DNA of 64,000 bases from Microcella flavibacter (GTDB lineage Bacteria; Actinomycetota; Actinomycetes; Actinomycetales; Microbacteriaceae): contig NZ_CP051299.1 in the NCBI RefSeq assembly GCF_012530535.1, positions 1,674,001 through 1,738,000 of the forward strand, written 5' to 3'. The position numbers and the translations under genes are program-made. Shown here piece by piece: positions 26,742-40,925 of the stretch; positions within the stretch are counted from its first letter, which is position 1; each line of letters begins with the position of its first letter. The notes beneath the pieces were generated by a model. It was not told the origin of the DNA, did no database searches, and was given only the letters and a program-made list of their open reading frames with translations.

Positions 26742-28436
26742 CTACGCCCGAGTGCTCGCCATCGCGACGAGCTCGCGGGCGTGGGCGAGGCCGCTCTCGC
26801 TGTCGGGCAGGCCGCTGAGCAGGCGCGCCATCTCGGCGATGCGCTCCTCGCCCTGCAGCTGCCGCACGCTCGAGGCGGTGACCGCGCCGTCGACGTCCTT
26901 GACGACGCTGAGGTGGTTGGTGGCGAAGGCGGCGACCTGGGCGAGGTGGGTGACGACGATCACCTGCGCGCTCTCGGCGAGGCGCGCGAGACGGCGGCCG
27001 ATCTCGATGGCGCTCGCCCCGCCGACGCCGGCATCCACCTCGTCGAAGATGAAGGTCGGCACGGGGTCGCTGCCGGCGACGACGACCTCGAGCGCGAGCA
27101 TGACCCGCGAGAGCTCGCCCCCCGAGGCACCCTTGCCGAGCGGTCGCGGCTCGCTGCCGGGGTGCGGCTGCAGCAGCAGCGCGACCAGGTCGCGGCCGGT
27201 CGCCGTGAACTCCTCGCGGGTGTCGACGGCGACGCTCAGCCGCGCGGTCGGCATGGCGAGCGCGGCGAGCTCGGCGGTGACCGCGGTCGACAGCGTCTCG
27301 GCGGCCGCCTCGCGCAGTGCGGTGAGGGCTGATGCCCGGCGGTCGAGCTCGGCGAGGTCGGCGTCGACGCTCGCCTGCAGTGCGACGAGGCGGTCGCCAT
27401 CCTGGTCGAGCTCGAGCAGGCGCGTGGAGCCCTGCTCGAGGTGGTCGATGACATCGTCGAGCGAGGGGCCGTACTTGCGCACGAGGGTCGCCAGCTCGGC
27501 ACGGCGCTCCTGCACCGTCTCGAGCTCGCGGCCGCCGTCGCTGTCGAGCGAAGCGGTGTAGCTCGAGAGCTGCAGCGCGGCCTCGCCCAGCACGAAGCCG
27601 GCGTTGGCGAGCGCCTCCACGACGGGGACGAGCTGCGGGTCGTGCCCGGCGACGCGGTCGACGGTACGGCGGGCGGCCTCGATGAGGCTCACGGCGTCGC
27701 GGCCCTCGTCGAGACTCTCAGCCGAGATGAGCTCGTGCGCCTGCACCGCGGCGAGCCGCAGATCCTCGATGTTGGCGAGCCGATCGGCCTGCTCGGCGAG
27801 CCGGTCGTCCTCCCCGCGCTCGGGCGCGGCCTGCTCGATCTCCTCCATCGCGAGGCGCAGCTCCTCGGCCTCGCGCGCGCGACGGTCGCGGTCGGCCTCG
27901 AGCGTCTCGAGGTCGGCCTGCGCCTGCGCCCAGCGCGCGTGCACGGCCTGGTACTCGGCAAGGGCGCGGGCGAGCTCGGGCCCGGCGAAGCGATCGAGCG
28001 CCTCGCGCTGCGCGGTCGCCGACTTCAGCCGAAGCTGATCGCTCTGCCCGTGCACGACGACGAGCTGCTCGCCCAGCTCGGTGAGCACGGCGACAGGGGC
28101 CGAGCGACCGCCGACGACGGCGCGACTTCGACCCTCGGTCGAGAGCGTGCGGGCGAGCAGCAGCTCGTCCCCATCCAGGTCTCCCCCGGCGTCGCGCACC
28201 CGCTCGGCCACGGCCCCCTCGGCGTCGATGCGCCAGCGTCCCTCGACGAGCGCCTGCTCGCTGCCCGAGCGGATCGCCCCCGAGTCGGCGCGGGCGCCCA
28301 GCAGCAGTCCGAGCGCGGTGACGACCATGGTCTTGCCGGCGCCGGTCTCGCCGGTGAGCGCCGTGAACCCGGGCCCGAGCGGCAGGCGCGCCTCGCCGAT
28401 GACGCCGAGGTGGCGGATGCTGATCTCCTCGATCAC
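26742..28436 (-). CDS. recN: DNA repair protein RecN
   Basis: SMC-like ATPase acting at double-strand breaks. Walker A TGETGAGKTMVV near residue 31, long coiled coils in the centre, the signature GKGASGGELSRVMLALEV, and Walker B FIFDEVDAGVGG. 564 residues from GTG at 28436, overlapping the nadK stop by 4 nt (GTGA). The recN-nadK-tlyA order is conserved in actinobacteria. An IS481 element lies directly downstream. Confidence 0.96.
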   Translation of the reverse strand: MIEEISIRHLGVIGEARLPLGPGFTALTGETGAGKTMVVTALGLLLGARADSGAIRSGSEQALVEGRWRIDAEGAVAERVRDAGGDLDGDELLLARTLSTEGRSRAVVGGRSAPVAVLTELGEQLVVVHGQSDQLRLKSATAQREALDRFAGPELARALAEYQAVHARWAQAQADLETLEADRDRRAREAEELRLAMEEIEQAAPERGEDDRLAEQADRLANIEDLRLAAVQAHELISAESLDEGRDAVSLIEAARRTVDRVAGHDPQLVPVVEALANAGFVLGEAALQLSSYTASLDSDGGRELETVQERRAELATLVRKYGPSLDDVIDHLEQGSTRLLELDQDGDRLVALQASVDADLAELDRRASALTALREAAAETLSTAVTAELAALAMPTARLSVAVDTREEFTATGRDLVALLLQPHPGSEPRPLGKGASGGELSRVMLALEVVVAGSDPVPTFIFDEVDAGVGGASAIEIGRRLARLAESAQVIVVTHLAQVAAFATNHLSVVKDVDGAVTASSVRQLQGEERIAEMARLLSGLPDSESGLAHARELVAMASTRA

Positions 28437-29410
28437 GCCGGCCGGCCCTCCCCGTCGCCGAGGTGCGGCAGCTCGATCGCCCCGGTCGCCGGCTCCGTCG
28501 CCTCGCCCGGCTCGACCGGCCCGCGCCAGCCGGTCACCGAGAGGGCGAACTTCTTCACGAGGCGGTCGGTGAAGGGCGCCTGGTGCAGGCGGGCGAGCCG
28601 CACAGGGGTGCTCGAGCGGCGCGCGACGACGCGGGCGCCCGGCGGCAGGTCGAACGCGCGGCGGCCGTCGCACCAGAGCACGCCGAGCCCCTGCGAGCGC
28701 TCGAGCACCTCAACCGCGAGGGAGGAGTTCGGGCCGACGACGAGCGGCCGCGCGAAGAGGGCGTGGGCGCTGAGCGGAACCAGGAGCAGGGCATCCAGGC
28801 TCGGCCACACGACGGGCCCGCCGGCCGAGAACGCGTACGCGGTCGAGCCGGTGGGCGTGGACATGACGACGCCGTCGCAGCCGAAGCTCGACAGCGGGCG
28901 GCTGTCGACCTCGACGACGACGTCGAGCATGCGCTCGCGGCTGCCCTTCTCGACCGTGGCCTCGTTGAGGGCCCAGCTCTCGTAGATGACCTCGGTGCCG
29001 ACCTTGACGCGCACCGACATCGTCATGCGCTCCTCGACGAGGTAGTCGCGCTGCAGCGCCCGGGTGATCGCCTCGGCGAGGTCGTCCTTCTCGCTCTCGG
29101 CGAGGAACCCGACGTGCCCGAGGTTGACGCCGAGCAGCGGCGCCGAGCCCCCGCGCGCGAGCTCGGCGGCGCGCAGGATGGTGCCGTCGCCGCCGAGCAC
29201 GATGACGAGCTCGAGGTCGCCGACCGCGACGTCGTCGCCGAGCACGCGCAGGGCATCCGAGCCCCACGCCTCGGCGATGTCGTCGATCGAGTCCGCGGCG
29301 ACCACGGGGACGAGGCCGGCCCCGCGCAGGTGATCGCAGACCGTGACGGCCGCGCCGAGCGACTCGGGCCGCCCGGTGTGGGCGACGACGAGGATGTGGC
29401 GATCGGTCAC
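28433..29410 (-). CDS. nadK: NAD kinase
   Basis: ATP- or polyphosphate-dependent phosphorylation of NAD to NADP. LGGDGTILRAAEL is the GGDG motif; VNLGHVGFLAE and STPTGSTAYAFSAGGPVV are further signatures. 325 residues from GTG at 29410, coupled to tlyA by a GTGA overlap; a longer frame to 29467 lies inside tlyA. A 30-residue acidic tail follows the core. Confidence 0.96.
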   Translation of the reverse strand: MTDRHILVVAHTGRPESLGAAVTVCDHLRGAGLVPVVAADSIDDIAEAWGSDALRVLGDDVAVGDLELVIVLGGDGTILRAAELARGGSAPLLGVNLGHVGFLAESEKDDLAEAITRALQRDYLVEERMTMSVRVKVGTEVIYESWALNEATVEKGSRERMLDVVVEVDSRPLSSFGCDGVVMSTPTGSTAYAFSAGGPVVWPSLDALLLVPLSAHALFARPLVVGPNSSLAVEVLERSQGLGVLWCDGRRAFDLPPGARVVARRSSTPVRLARLHQAPFTDRLVKKFALSVTGWRGPVEPGEATEPATGAIELPHLGDGEGRPA

Positions 29411-30234
29411 GGGGATGCCTCCTGGCGGGGTTCCGCTCGCGCGAGTGCGGCGACGCGGCTCCTCCATTGTGTCGGATGCTCTCCGGCGCCCGGCCGGAAG
29501 ACGGCCAGGTACTCGTGATTCCCGCTCGTCCCCAGCACGGGTGACGAGTCGATCCGCTCCGCCAGCAGGCCGAGATCGAAGGCGGCCCAGAGCACGCCCA
29601 TGATCGCGTCCTCCCGCAGGGCGGCGTCGCGCACGACACCCTCGCGCACGCCGGTGCGGCCGACCTCGAACTGCGGCTTCACGAGCAGCACGATCGGCGC
29701 CTCCGGCGCGGCCGTGGCGACGATCGCGGGCAGGATCATCCGCAGCGGGATGAAGCTCAGATCGCCGACCACCAGCTGCGGGCGCTCGGCCACGCCGCTC
29801 ACCTCGGCCAGGCGCTCGGCGGTCAGCGAGCGCGCGTTCTCACCCTCGACGCTCACCACGCGCGGGTCGAGCGCGATCGAGGCTGCGAGCTGTCCGTGCC
29901 CGACGTCGAGCGCGATGACGCGGGCGGCGCCGCGCTCGAGCAGCACCTGGGTGAAGCCGCCCGTGCTGGCGCCGAGGTCGAGGCAGAGCATCCCGCTCGG
30001 ATCGATCGCGGCGGCGTCGAGCGCGGCGATGAGCTTGTGCGCCGCGCGGCTCACGTAGTGGTCCTCGCCCTCGACGACGAGGCGCGCGCCCTCGGCGACG
30101 GGATGCGCGGGCTTGACGATCGCGCGGCCGTCGACGCTCACGCGCCCCTGCTCGATCGCCGCCCGGGCGAGGGCTCGCGAACGCGCGAGCCCGAGCTGCA
30201 CGAGCGCGGCGTCGAGCCGCAGGGAGTCGCTCAT
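29407..30234 (-). CDS. tlyA: TlyA family rRNA 2'-O-methyltransferase
   Basis: 275 residues. The N-terminal S4 domain (RLDALVQLGL-like start, SRALARAAIEQGRVSVDG) is followed by an FtsJ-like methyltransferase with the SAM motif CLDLGASTGGFTQVLLERG, GDLSFIPL and LLVKPQFEVGR. The mycobacterial homologue methylates 16S and 23S rRNA and determines capreomycin sensitivity. Whether both targets apply here is unknown. Confidence 0.93.
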   Translation of the reverse strand: MSDSLRLDAALVQLGLARSRALARAAIEQGRVSVDGRAIVKPAHPVAEGARLVVEGEDHYVSRAAHKLIAALDAAAIDPSGMLCLDLGASTGGFTQVLLERGAARVIALDVGHGQLAASIALDPRVVSVEGENARSLTAERLAEVSGVAERPQLVVGDLSFIPLRMILPAIVATAAPEAPIVLLVKPQFEVGRTGVREGVVRDAALREDAIMGVLWAAFDLGLLAERIDSSPVLGTSGNHEYLAVFRPGAGEHPTQWRSRVAALARAEPRQEASP

Positions 30235-30253
30235 CGGGTCGGTCGCCGGCGGC

Positions 30254-30472
30254 TCACGCGCCGGAGCGGCGCGCCTCGCCGTCGGTGCCCTCCAGGTGCG
30301 CGCGCAGCTCGTCGACGAGCTGCTCGAACGCCGGGGCCCGATCGGCCAGCGGCTGATCCTCGACGAGCGAGATGCGCGAGACGATGGCCTCGTCGGCCTG
30401 CACCTCGTGCACCGTCGTCGGGTTCGTCATCGGGGCCTGCTCGGCGTGGCCGACATCGCCGTACTCGCTCAT
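30254..30472 (-). CDS. Small conserved acidic protein upstream of tlyA
   Basis: 72 residues starting MSEYGDVGHAEQ at 30472; a longer frame from 30499 includes the promoter. No membrane segment. The region VSRISLVEDQPLADRAPAFEQLVDELRAHLEG looks helical. Short genes like this lie between the HAD phosphatase and tlyA in many actinobacteria, but the function is not known to me. A strong -10 (TATAGT) ends 7 nt upstream and it has no ribosome site. Confidence 0.8.
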   Translation of the reverse strand: MSEYGDVGHAEQAPMTNPTTVHEVQADEAIVSRISLVEDQPLADRAPAFEQLVDELRAHLEGTDGEARRSGA

Positions 30473-30479
30473 GACGCCG

Positions 30480-30485
30480 ACTATA
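30480..30485 (-). promoter_or_regulatory. -10 element of the small gene-tlyA-nadK-recN operon
   Basis: TATAGT on the minus strand ends 7 nt before the ATG at 30472, the best -10 match among the leaderless candidates. Confidence 0.65.
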
Positions 30486-30524
30486 GCCCCGCGCCGCACC
30501 CGCCCGAGGGGCGCCCTGCGGCGC

Positions 30525-31547
30525 TCAGAGCAACGCGAGCAGCTCGGGGTCGACGTCGATGCCGTAGATCTGCAGCCCGCTCGCGTAGACCGCGGTCGAG
30601 GCCGCGCGGATGAGGTCGAGCCGGTCGTCCCCCGCGCGGGCGACGCGCAGCACGTGCCCTTTCATGCGCACGACGGCCTTGCCGACCTCGACCGAGCGCA
30701 CGCCCTCCGCATCCACCGTCTCGCGCGTCTCGGGGTACGGCTGGAACAGCGCGCGCAGGTCGTCGATGATGAACGTCGGCCGCATGTTCGCGGAGGCTGC
30801 GAGCACCTGCTTCGGCTGGTCGATGCCGGTGAGCACGAGCGCCGTGTCGATGCCGGCGCGATTGCCGCCGAGGATGTCGGTGTCGAGCCGGTCGCCGACG
30901 ACGAGGGCGCGCTCGGCGCCGAAGCGCTCGCTCGCGACGTCGAAGATCGCCTTCTCGGGCTTGCCGGCGAAGACCGGCAGGCGCCCGACGGCGAGGTGCA
31001 CGGCGGAGACGAGCGTGCCGTTGCCCGGGGCGACGCCGCGCGCGACGGGGATCGTCCAGTCGGTGTTGGTCGCCACCCACGGGATGCCCGTGTGCAGCGC
31101 GAAGGAGGCCTCGGCCAGGTGCTCCCAGCCGACGTGGGGGGCGAAGCCCTGGATGACCGCGTCGGGCGCGTCCTCCGCCGAGCGGGTGACGATGTAGCCG
31201 GCGTTCTCGACCTCGGTCACGAGGCCGTCGCCCCCGACGACGAGGATGCGCGATCCGGGTTCGACGAGGGTGGCGAGCACCCGCACCGCCGCCTGCGGGC
31301 TCGTCACCACATCGGCCGGCGTCAGCCGCAGCCCGAGCGAGCCGAGGTGCTCGGCGACGGAGACGTCGGTGCGCGAGGCGTTGTTGGTGATGTAGCCGAC
31401 GCGCAGCGTCTCGGCGGCGCGGTTGATGCTCTCCACGGCGTGCGGGATGGCCTTCTCTCCCTTGTAGACGACGCCGTCGAGGTCGAGCAGCAGCGCGTCC
31501 CGACCGGTCAGCGGGGTCGCCGCCGCCGCAGCGCGCTTACCGAACAC
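30525..31547 (-). CDS. HAD-IIA family phosphatase (NagD-like)
   Basis: 340 residues. HAD motif I LLLDLDGVVYKGE, motif II-like ITNNASR, motif III/IV VVGDRLDTDILGGNRAG, and a C2 cap between them. These enzymes dephosphorylate small sugar or aromatic phosphates; the substrate is unknown. GTG at 31547 has GAGGAG 7 nt upstream and overlaps the end of the preceding gene by 11 nt. The last 100 residues beyond the core (from about 240) are an extension found in actinobacterial members. Confidence 0.9.
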   Translation of the reverse strand: MFGKRAAAAATPLTGRDALLLDLDGVVYKGEKAIPHAVESINRAAETLRVGYITNNASRTDVSVAEHLGSLGLRLTPADVVTSPQAAVRVLATLVEPGSRILVVGGDGLVTEVENAGYIVTRSAEDAPDAVIQGFAPHVGWEHLAEASFALHTGIPWVATNTDWTIPVARGVAPGNGTLVSAVHLAVGRLPVFAGKPEKAIFDVASERFGAERALVVGDRLDTDILGGNRAGIDTALVLTGIDQPKQVLAASANMRPTFIIDDLRALFQPYPETRETVDAEGVRSVEVGKAVVRMKGHVLRVARAGDDRLDLIRAASTAVYASGLQIYGIDVDPELLALL

Positions 31548-33429
31548 CGTGCTGCTCCTCGCCGCCCTCGGGCTGCGGGACGTCCTGCGGGGCGTCCACC
31601 TCGTGGCCGTCAACGGCGTCGCGGTCGTCCTCGTCGTCGTCCGTGTCCGCCGAACCGGCATCCGCAGCATCGGCGGCGCCCGCGACCTCGTCGGTGAACT
31701 CGTCGCCGGCCTCAGCGTCGGACTCGTCGTCCGGCTCCGCGTCCGGCTCGCCGTGCGACGTCGGGGTCGAGGCCTCGACCGCGTCGACGCGCTCGAGCAC
31801 GGTCTCCTCGTCCACGGCGCGGGGCTCCTCGTCCCCGAGCTCCTCCTCGACGATCTCGACGATGTCGTCGAACTCGCCCTCGGCGCCACCGATGGCCTCG
31901 GCCGCGACGTCGGCGCGACGGCCCCACTCGGCGGCCTCCTCCTCGCGACCGAGCTCGGCGAGCACGACGGCGTAGGCGTCGAACAGCCCCGGGCTGTACC
32001 GGTAGGCGGTGGAGGGGTCGAGCTGCGGGATCTCGAGCTCGGCGAGGGCCTGCTCGGGCTGCCCGAGGTCGAGGCGCGCGCCCGACATGGCGATGGCGAG
32101 CTCGACGCGGGTCGGAACGCTCAGCTCCGCGCGGTCGACCGAGCGCCCGAGCTCGAGCGCCTTCTCGGGGCGACCGAGCCCGCGCTCGCAGTCGACCATG
32201 AGCGGCAGCTGCTCGTTCGAGCCGCTCAGCCGACGGTAGGTGCGCAGCTCGCGCAGCGCCAGGGTGTAGTCCTCGACGGCGTAGGCCGTGATCGCGAGCG
32301 TCTCGCGCACGACGCTGACGCGGCCGGCCCGTCGTCCCGCGGCCTGCGCGTGGCGGTGGGCGAGCGCGATGTCGGTCTCGATGAGCATGCTCGCCATCAC
32401 GAGGTGCTGCGCGACGCGGTCGGCGTTCTCCTTGCTCAGCGTCTTCAGCTCGAGCCGGGCGCTCTTATCGAGCTCGCGCCCGGTGATCTGCTCGTCGATC
32501 GGCGGATCGTCATGCCGCGGCGCCGACTCGGCGTCCGTCCGACGAGCGCGGATGCCCTCCTGACGCCCCCCGGCCGCGCGGTTCGGCCGCTCGCCGCCGC
32601 TGCGGCTCGCACGATCGCCGCCGAACCGGTCGGAGCGCTCGCCGCCACTTCGGCCGCCACGATCGGCAGCGGAGGAACCACCGCGGCCGCCGACGGCGCG
32701 ATCAGGCCGTCCGCCGAACTCGCGGGGCGCCCGCTCATCATCGCGGCGGGGGCGCGCGCCGGCAGCTCCGCCAGCCCGAGCACCGACGTCGCGGGATGAC
32801 CGCTCATCGTCGCGACGCGGGCGGTCGCCGTCCCGGCGACCACGCTCGCCAGCACCGGCCGAGTCCCGAGACGCCCACGGACGATCGCCGTCACGCGGCG
32901 CACGCCCGCCAGCAGGAGCGCCACCGCGATTGCCCGCACGATCTGAGCCGCGCTGCCCGCCCGCGTCGCGCGGCGCGCGCTCGCCCGGGGCACCGCTGTT
33001 CCTCTGCCAGGACCGCTCCCCGCCCGTGCGCGGCCGATCGCCCGACGGTGCGCCGTCGCGCTTCCACGGCCGGTCCCCGTCTCGAGCGGGGCGGGCGTCG
33101 CGCGGTGCGGAGTCCCTCTTCCACGGTCGATCCGAGCTCGGCGCACCGTCGCGGCGCGTCCGCTCACCGCCAGGAGCACCATCGCGCTTCCACGGGCGGT
33201 CACCCCCACGTCGGGGTCGATCCGATCGAGGCGCATCGCTGCGAGCACCACCGGCCCGGGGCGCATCGCCACGCGGACGACCTCGGTCGCCGTCGCTGCG
33301 GGCCCCGCTCCCGGCCCCGCCGTCGCGGCGCGGTCGATCGCCGAAGGCGCTGCCGCCTGCTCCGCTCCGGCGCGGCGGCGTACCGCCATCCTCACGATCG
33401 CGGTCGGGTCGGTCGGGGCGCTCGGCCAT
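31537..33429 (-). CDS. Charge-segregated protein: basic repeat tail, TPR-like core, acidic tail
   Basis: 630 residues. Residues 1 to about 300 are disordered, Arg/Gly/Asp-rich and repetitive, with DRPWKRDGAP or a close variant three times and many GGERxxR units. A helical core follows (about 310-500: SKENADRVAQHLVMASMLIE, ALRELRTYRRLSGSNEQLP, LGQPEQALAELEIPQL) that resembles tetratricopeptide repeats. The last 130 residues are strongly acidic. The ATG at 33429 has GAGGAG upstream. It lies just downstream of the rRNA operon on the same strand, beyond a terminator. An RNA- or ribosome-related role would fit the basic tail but is inference. Confidence 0.8.
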   Translation of the reverse strand: MAERPDRPDRDREDGGTPPRRSGAGGSAFGDRPRRDGGAGSGARSDGDRGRPRGDAPRAGGARSDAPRSDRPRRGGDRPWKRDGAPGGERTRRDGAPSSDRPWKRDSAPRDARPARDGDRPWKRDGAPSGDRPRTGGERSWQRNSGAPGERAPRDAGGQRGSDRAGNRGGAPAGGRAPRDGDRPWASRDSAGAGERGRRDGDRPRRDDERSSRDVGARAGGAAGARPRRDDERAPREFGGRPDRAVGGRGGSSAADRGGRSGGERSDRFGGDRASRSGGERPNRAAGGRQEGIRARRTDAESAPRHDDPPIDEQITGRELDKSARLELKTLSKENADRVAQHLVMASMLIETDIALAHRHAQAAGRRAGRVSVVRETLAITAYAVEDYTLALRELRTYRRLSGSNEQLPLMVDCERGLGRPEKALELGRSVDRAELSVPTRVELAIAMSGARLDLGQPEQALAELEIPQLDPSTAYRYSPGLFDAYAVVLAELGREEEAAEWGRRADVAAEAIGGAEGEFDDIVEIVEEELGDEEPRAVDEETVLERVDAVEASTPTSHGEPDAEPDDESDAEAGDEFTDEVAGAADAADAGSADTDDDEDDRDAVDGHEVDAPQDVPQPEGGEEQHGVR

Positions 33430-33500
33430 GCGGACTCCTCGTCATCGGTACTGCGGATGATTCTCTCGTAGCCACGGCGGGCGATTCGACTCGTTAACGA

Positions 33501-33532
33501 GTGATGGCCACCCATTGCTGGGTGGCCATCAC
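33501..33532 (-). terminator. rRNA operon terminator
   Basis: Fourteen-base perfect arms (33501-33514 and 33519-33532) with a TTGC loop, just past the 5S gene. Confidence 0.85.
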
Positions 33533-33543
33533 ACGAAATGAAG

Positions 33544-33660
33544 TCCGGCGGTGTCCTACTCTCCCACGAGGTCCCCCTCGCAGTACCATCGGCGCAGAAG
33601 GTCTTAGCTTCCGGGTTCGGAATGTGACCGGGCGTTTCCCCTTCGCTATGGCCGCCGAAA
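33544..33660 (-). rRNA. rrf: 5S ribosomal RNA
   Basis: On the minus strand the sequence starts TTTCGGCGGCCATAGCG, contains CCGAACCCGGAAGCTAAG, and ends GTAGGACACCGCCGG. This is a complete 5S of about 117 nt; the exact ends are uncertain by a few bases. Confidence 0.95.
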
Positions 33661-33811
33661 CACTATTGATTTCTCAATCAAGAGCACAACGACAACACAC
33701 ACGGTGCTATCAACACAGCGTGTTGTGTGTGCGATTCTCGACCGTAAATCGAGAACCACAAAGTGGACGCGAGCAGCAAACTCATTCCCCCACACGAGGT
33801 GGGGAGGTTGT

Positions 33812-38964
<5,153 letters not shown>

Positions 38965-39152
38965 AATGTTTGATAGCCAAACCACCCAAAGGCAGCCGGC
39001 ACATCTAGTGCCCCACCAGACCCGAAGGACCAGCAGGACGAGTTTGTTCTGACTGAAGTTCGAATATCTACTGACATTCTTGTTTCAATCCAAAGGAATC
39101 TCTCCCGACCGAGCAAAAGCTCGACCGACGAGGATAATTTGGCATTGACTTA

Positions 39153-39176
39153 GTGCACGCTGTTGAGTTCTCAAGG
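39153..39176 (-). promoter_or_regulatory. rRNA leader antitermination (boxA-like) region
   Basis: Minus strand CCTTGAGAACTCAACAGCG matches the conserved actinobacterial rRNA leader around boxA. It lies about 190 nt upstream of the 16S 5' end. The rest of 38965-39506 holds promoters and leader only, no gene. Confidence 0.75.
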
Positions 39177-39230
39177 ATCGGACGCACCTGACCGCCGGTC
39201 TCTCGACCGCCGCAACAGGGCAACTCCACT

Positions 39231-39259
39231 AACTTACCCGACTCGGTGTCGCAATGCAA
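39231..39259 (-). promoter_or_regulatory. rRNA operon promoter, proximal
   Basis: Minus strand TTGCAT (39254-39259), 17 nt, TAAGTT (39231-39236). Confidence 0.6.
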
Positions 39260-39317
39260 ACGGGTCGGCGCGGTGATCCGCAGCCGACCAGCTCGACGAG
39301 CGAGTGCCGGGAAGGGC

Positions 39318-39346
39318 ATCCTACGCTCGCGATCTCAGCCCGGCAA
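39318..39346 (-). promoter_or_regulatory. rRNA operon promoter, middle
   Basis: Minus strand TTGCCG (39341-39346), 17 nt, TAGGAT (39318-39323); the best -10 of the three. Confidence 0.65.
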
Positions 39347-39430
39347 GGGCTGGTTCACGAGGAGGATCTCGTCCCACGTGAGGCCGGAAGGCTCTTCGGC
39401 TCTTCCGCACCTTTGGGGTGACGAGGGGAT

Positions 39431-39460
39431 AATTTACGCAGGGTTCACGGGGGCGGGCAA
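39431..39460 (-). promoter_or_regulatory. rRNA operon promoter, distal
   Basis: Minus strand TTGCCC (39455-39460), 18 nt, TAAATT (39431-39436). It lies between the tyrS stop and the other two promoters. Confidence 0.5.
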
Positions 39461-39475
39461 ATCAACTCCGCCGCC

Positions 39476-39490
39476 CGGGCGTGTCGCCCG
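39476..39490 (-). terminator. Possible tyrS terminator hairpin
   Basis: CGGGCG and CGCCCG around a three-base loop, 17 nt after the tyrS stop; short stem and no T-run. Confidence 0.35.
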
Positions 39491-39506
39491 TCGCGGCCCC
39501 CGACGA

Positions 39507-40811
39507 TCACCGCAGACGCAGGCCGGCGAGGGTCTTCTTGCCGCGGCGCAGCACGGCGATCCCGCCCGCGAGGCCCTGGCCCTCGAGGGTCTCGGACTCC
39601 GACTCGACCTTGCGGTTGTTGAGGGCGACGCCGCCCTGACCGATCGCGCGGCGAGCCTCGCTGACGCTGGCCGAGAGGCCCGTGGCCACGAGCGCGGCGA
39701 CCACCGTCTCCGACCCCGCGAGCTCGGCCTGGGGCAGCTCGTCGATCGCCGAGGCCAGAGTTGCCTCGTCGAGCGCGTGCAGGTCGCCGCCGCCGAAGAG
39801 CGCGGCGGAGGCATCCATCACGGCCGCGACGGCATCGGCGCCGTGCACCAGTCCGGTGACCTCGAGCGCCAGGCGTCGCTGCGCCTCGCGCCGGAAGGGC
39901 TCGTCGGCGACCTTGCGCGCGTACTCCTCGATCTCGGCGCGGCCGAGGAACGTGAAGACCTTGAGCCGCTCGACGACGTCGGCGTCATCGGTGTTGAGCC
40001 AGAACTGGTACATCGCGTACGGCGAGCACATCGCCGCATCGAGCCAGATGGCGTTGCCCTCGCTCTTGCCGAACTTGGTGCCGTCGGAGTTCGTGACGAG
40101 GGGCGTGCCGATCGCGTGCACGCTCGTGCCCTCGGCCTTGCGGATGAGCTCGGTGCCGCTCGTCAGATTGCCCCACTGATCGCTGCCGCCCGTCTGCAGG
40201 GTGCAGCCGTACTGGCGGTGCAGCTCGAGGAAGTCCATGCCCTGCAGCACCTGGTAGCTGAACTCGGTGAAGCTGATGCCCTCGTCGGAGTTGAGCCGCG
40301 CCGAGACGGCGTCCTTCTTGAGCATCGTGCCGACGCGGAAGAACTTGCCGACCTCGCGCAGGAAGTCGATGGCGCTCAACGGCGCCGTCCAGTCGAGGTT
40401 GTTCACCAGGGTGACCGGGTTCTCCCCCTCCGCTGGCAGGAACCGGCTCACCTGCCCCTGCAGGTAGCCCACCCACTCGGCGACCGTGTCGGGGGTGTTG
40501 AGCGTGCGCTCGGCGGTCGGCTTCGGATCGCCGATGAGCCCCGTCGACCCGCCGACGAGCGCCAGCGGGCGGTGCCCGGCGAGCTGCAGCCGGCGCATGA
40601 GCAGCAACTGCACGAGGTTGCCCAGGTGCAGGCTCGGCGCGGTCGGGTCGAAGCCGCAGTAGTACGTGATCGGCTCCCCCGCGAGCGCCTGCTTCAGGGC
40701 CGCCGCATCGGTCGAGACGTGCACGAGACCGCGCCAGACGATCTCCTCCCAGACGTCGTCGAAGCTGTCGTCGTTCTGCGGGATGGTGAGGGAGACGGGG
40801 GCTGCGGTCAC
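39507..40811 (-). CDS. tyrS: Tyrosyl-tRNA synthetase
   Basis: Class I synthetase of 434 residues. YYCGFDPTAPSLHLGNLVQL contains the tyrosine pocket and the HIGH-type HLGN. GTKFGKSEGNAIWL is the KMSKS loop (here KFGKS). The C-terminal S4 domain (EARRAIGQGGVALNNRKVE) binds tRNA. GTG start at 40811; TACCCT on the minus strand ends exactly 6 nt upstream, with no ribosome site, so the message is probably leaderless. The gene lies directly upstream of the rRNA operon promoters on the same strand. Confidence 0.97.
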   Translation of the reverse strand: MTAAPVSLTIPQNDDSFDDVWEEIVWRGLVHVSTDAAALKQALAGEPITYYCGFDPTAPSLHLGNLVQLLLMRRLQLAGHRPLALVGGSTGLIGDPKPTAERTLNTPDTVAEWVGYLQGQVSRFLPAEGENPVTLVNNLDWTAPLSAIDFLREVGKFFRVGTMLKKDAVSARLNSDEGISFTEFSYQVLQGMDFLELHRQYGCTLQTGGSDQWGNLTSGTELIRKAEGTSVHAIGTPLVTNSDGTKFGKSEGNAIWLDAAMCSPYAMYQFWLNTDDADVVERLKVFTFLGRAEIEEYARKVADEPFRREAQRRLALEVTGLVHGADAVAAVMDASAALFGGGDLHALDEATLASAIDELPQAELAGSETVVAALVATGLSASVSEARRAIGQGGVALNNRKVESESETLEGQGLAGGIAVLRRGKKTLAGLRLR

Positions 40812-40817
40812 GCGGTC

Positions 40818-40823
40818 AGGGTA
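40818..40823 (-). promoter_or_regulatory. -10 element of tyrS, probable leaderless promoter
   Basis: TACCCT on the minus strand ends 6 nt before GTG 40811. Confidence 0.5.
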
Positions 40824-40867
40824 TCAGCGGGGCGCCGCGAGGACCGCGGTGGGGCATCCCTCAGGGG

Positions 40868-40897
40868 TTGACATGCGGGGCATCACCCCTGTACGGT
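40868..40897 (+). promoter_or_regulatory. Promoter of the SatD-like gene with overlapping dyad
   Basis: Consensus -35 TTGACA (40868-40873), 18 nt, TACGGT (40892-40897). CATCA (40881-40885) and TGATG (40898-40902) form a dyad across the -10, a possible operator. Confidence 0.7.
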
Positions 40898-40925
40898 TGA
40901 TGCACCCCAGCCGAGGAGGACCATC

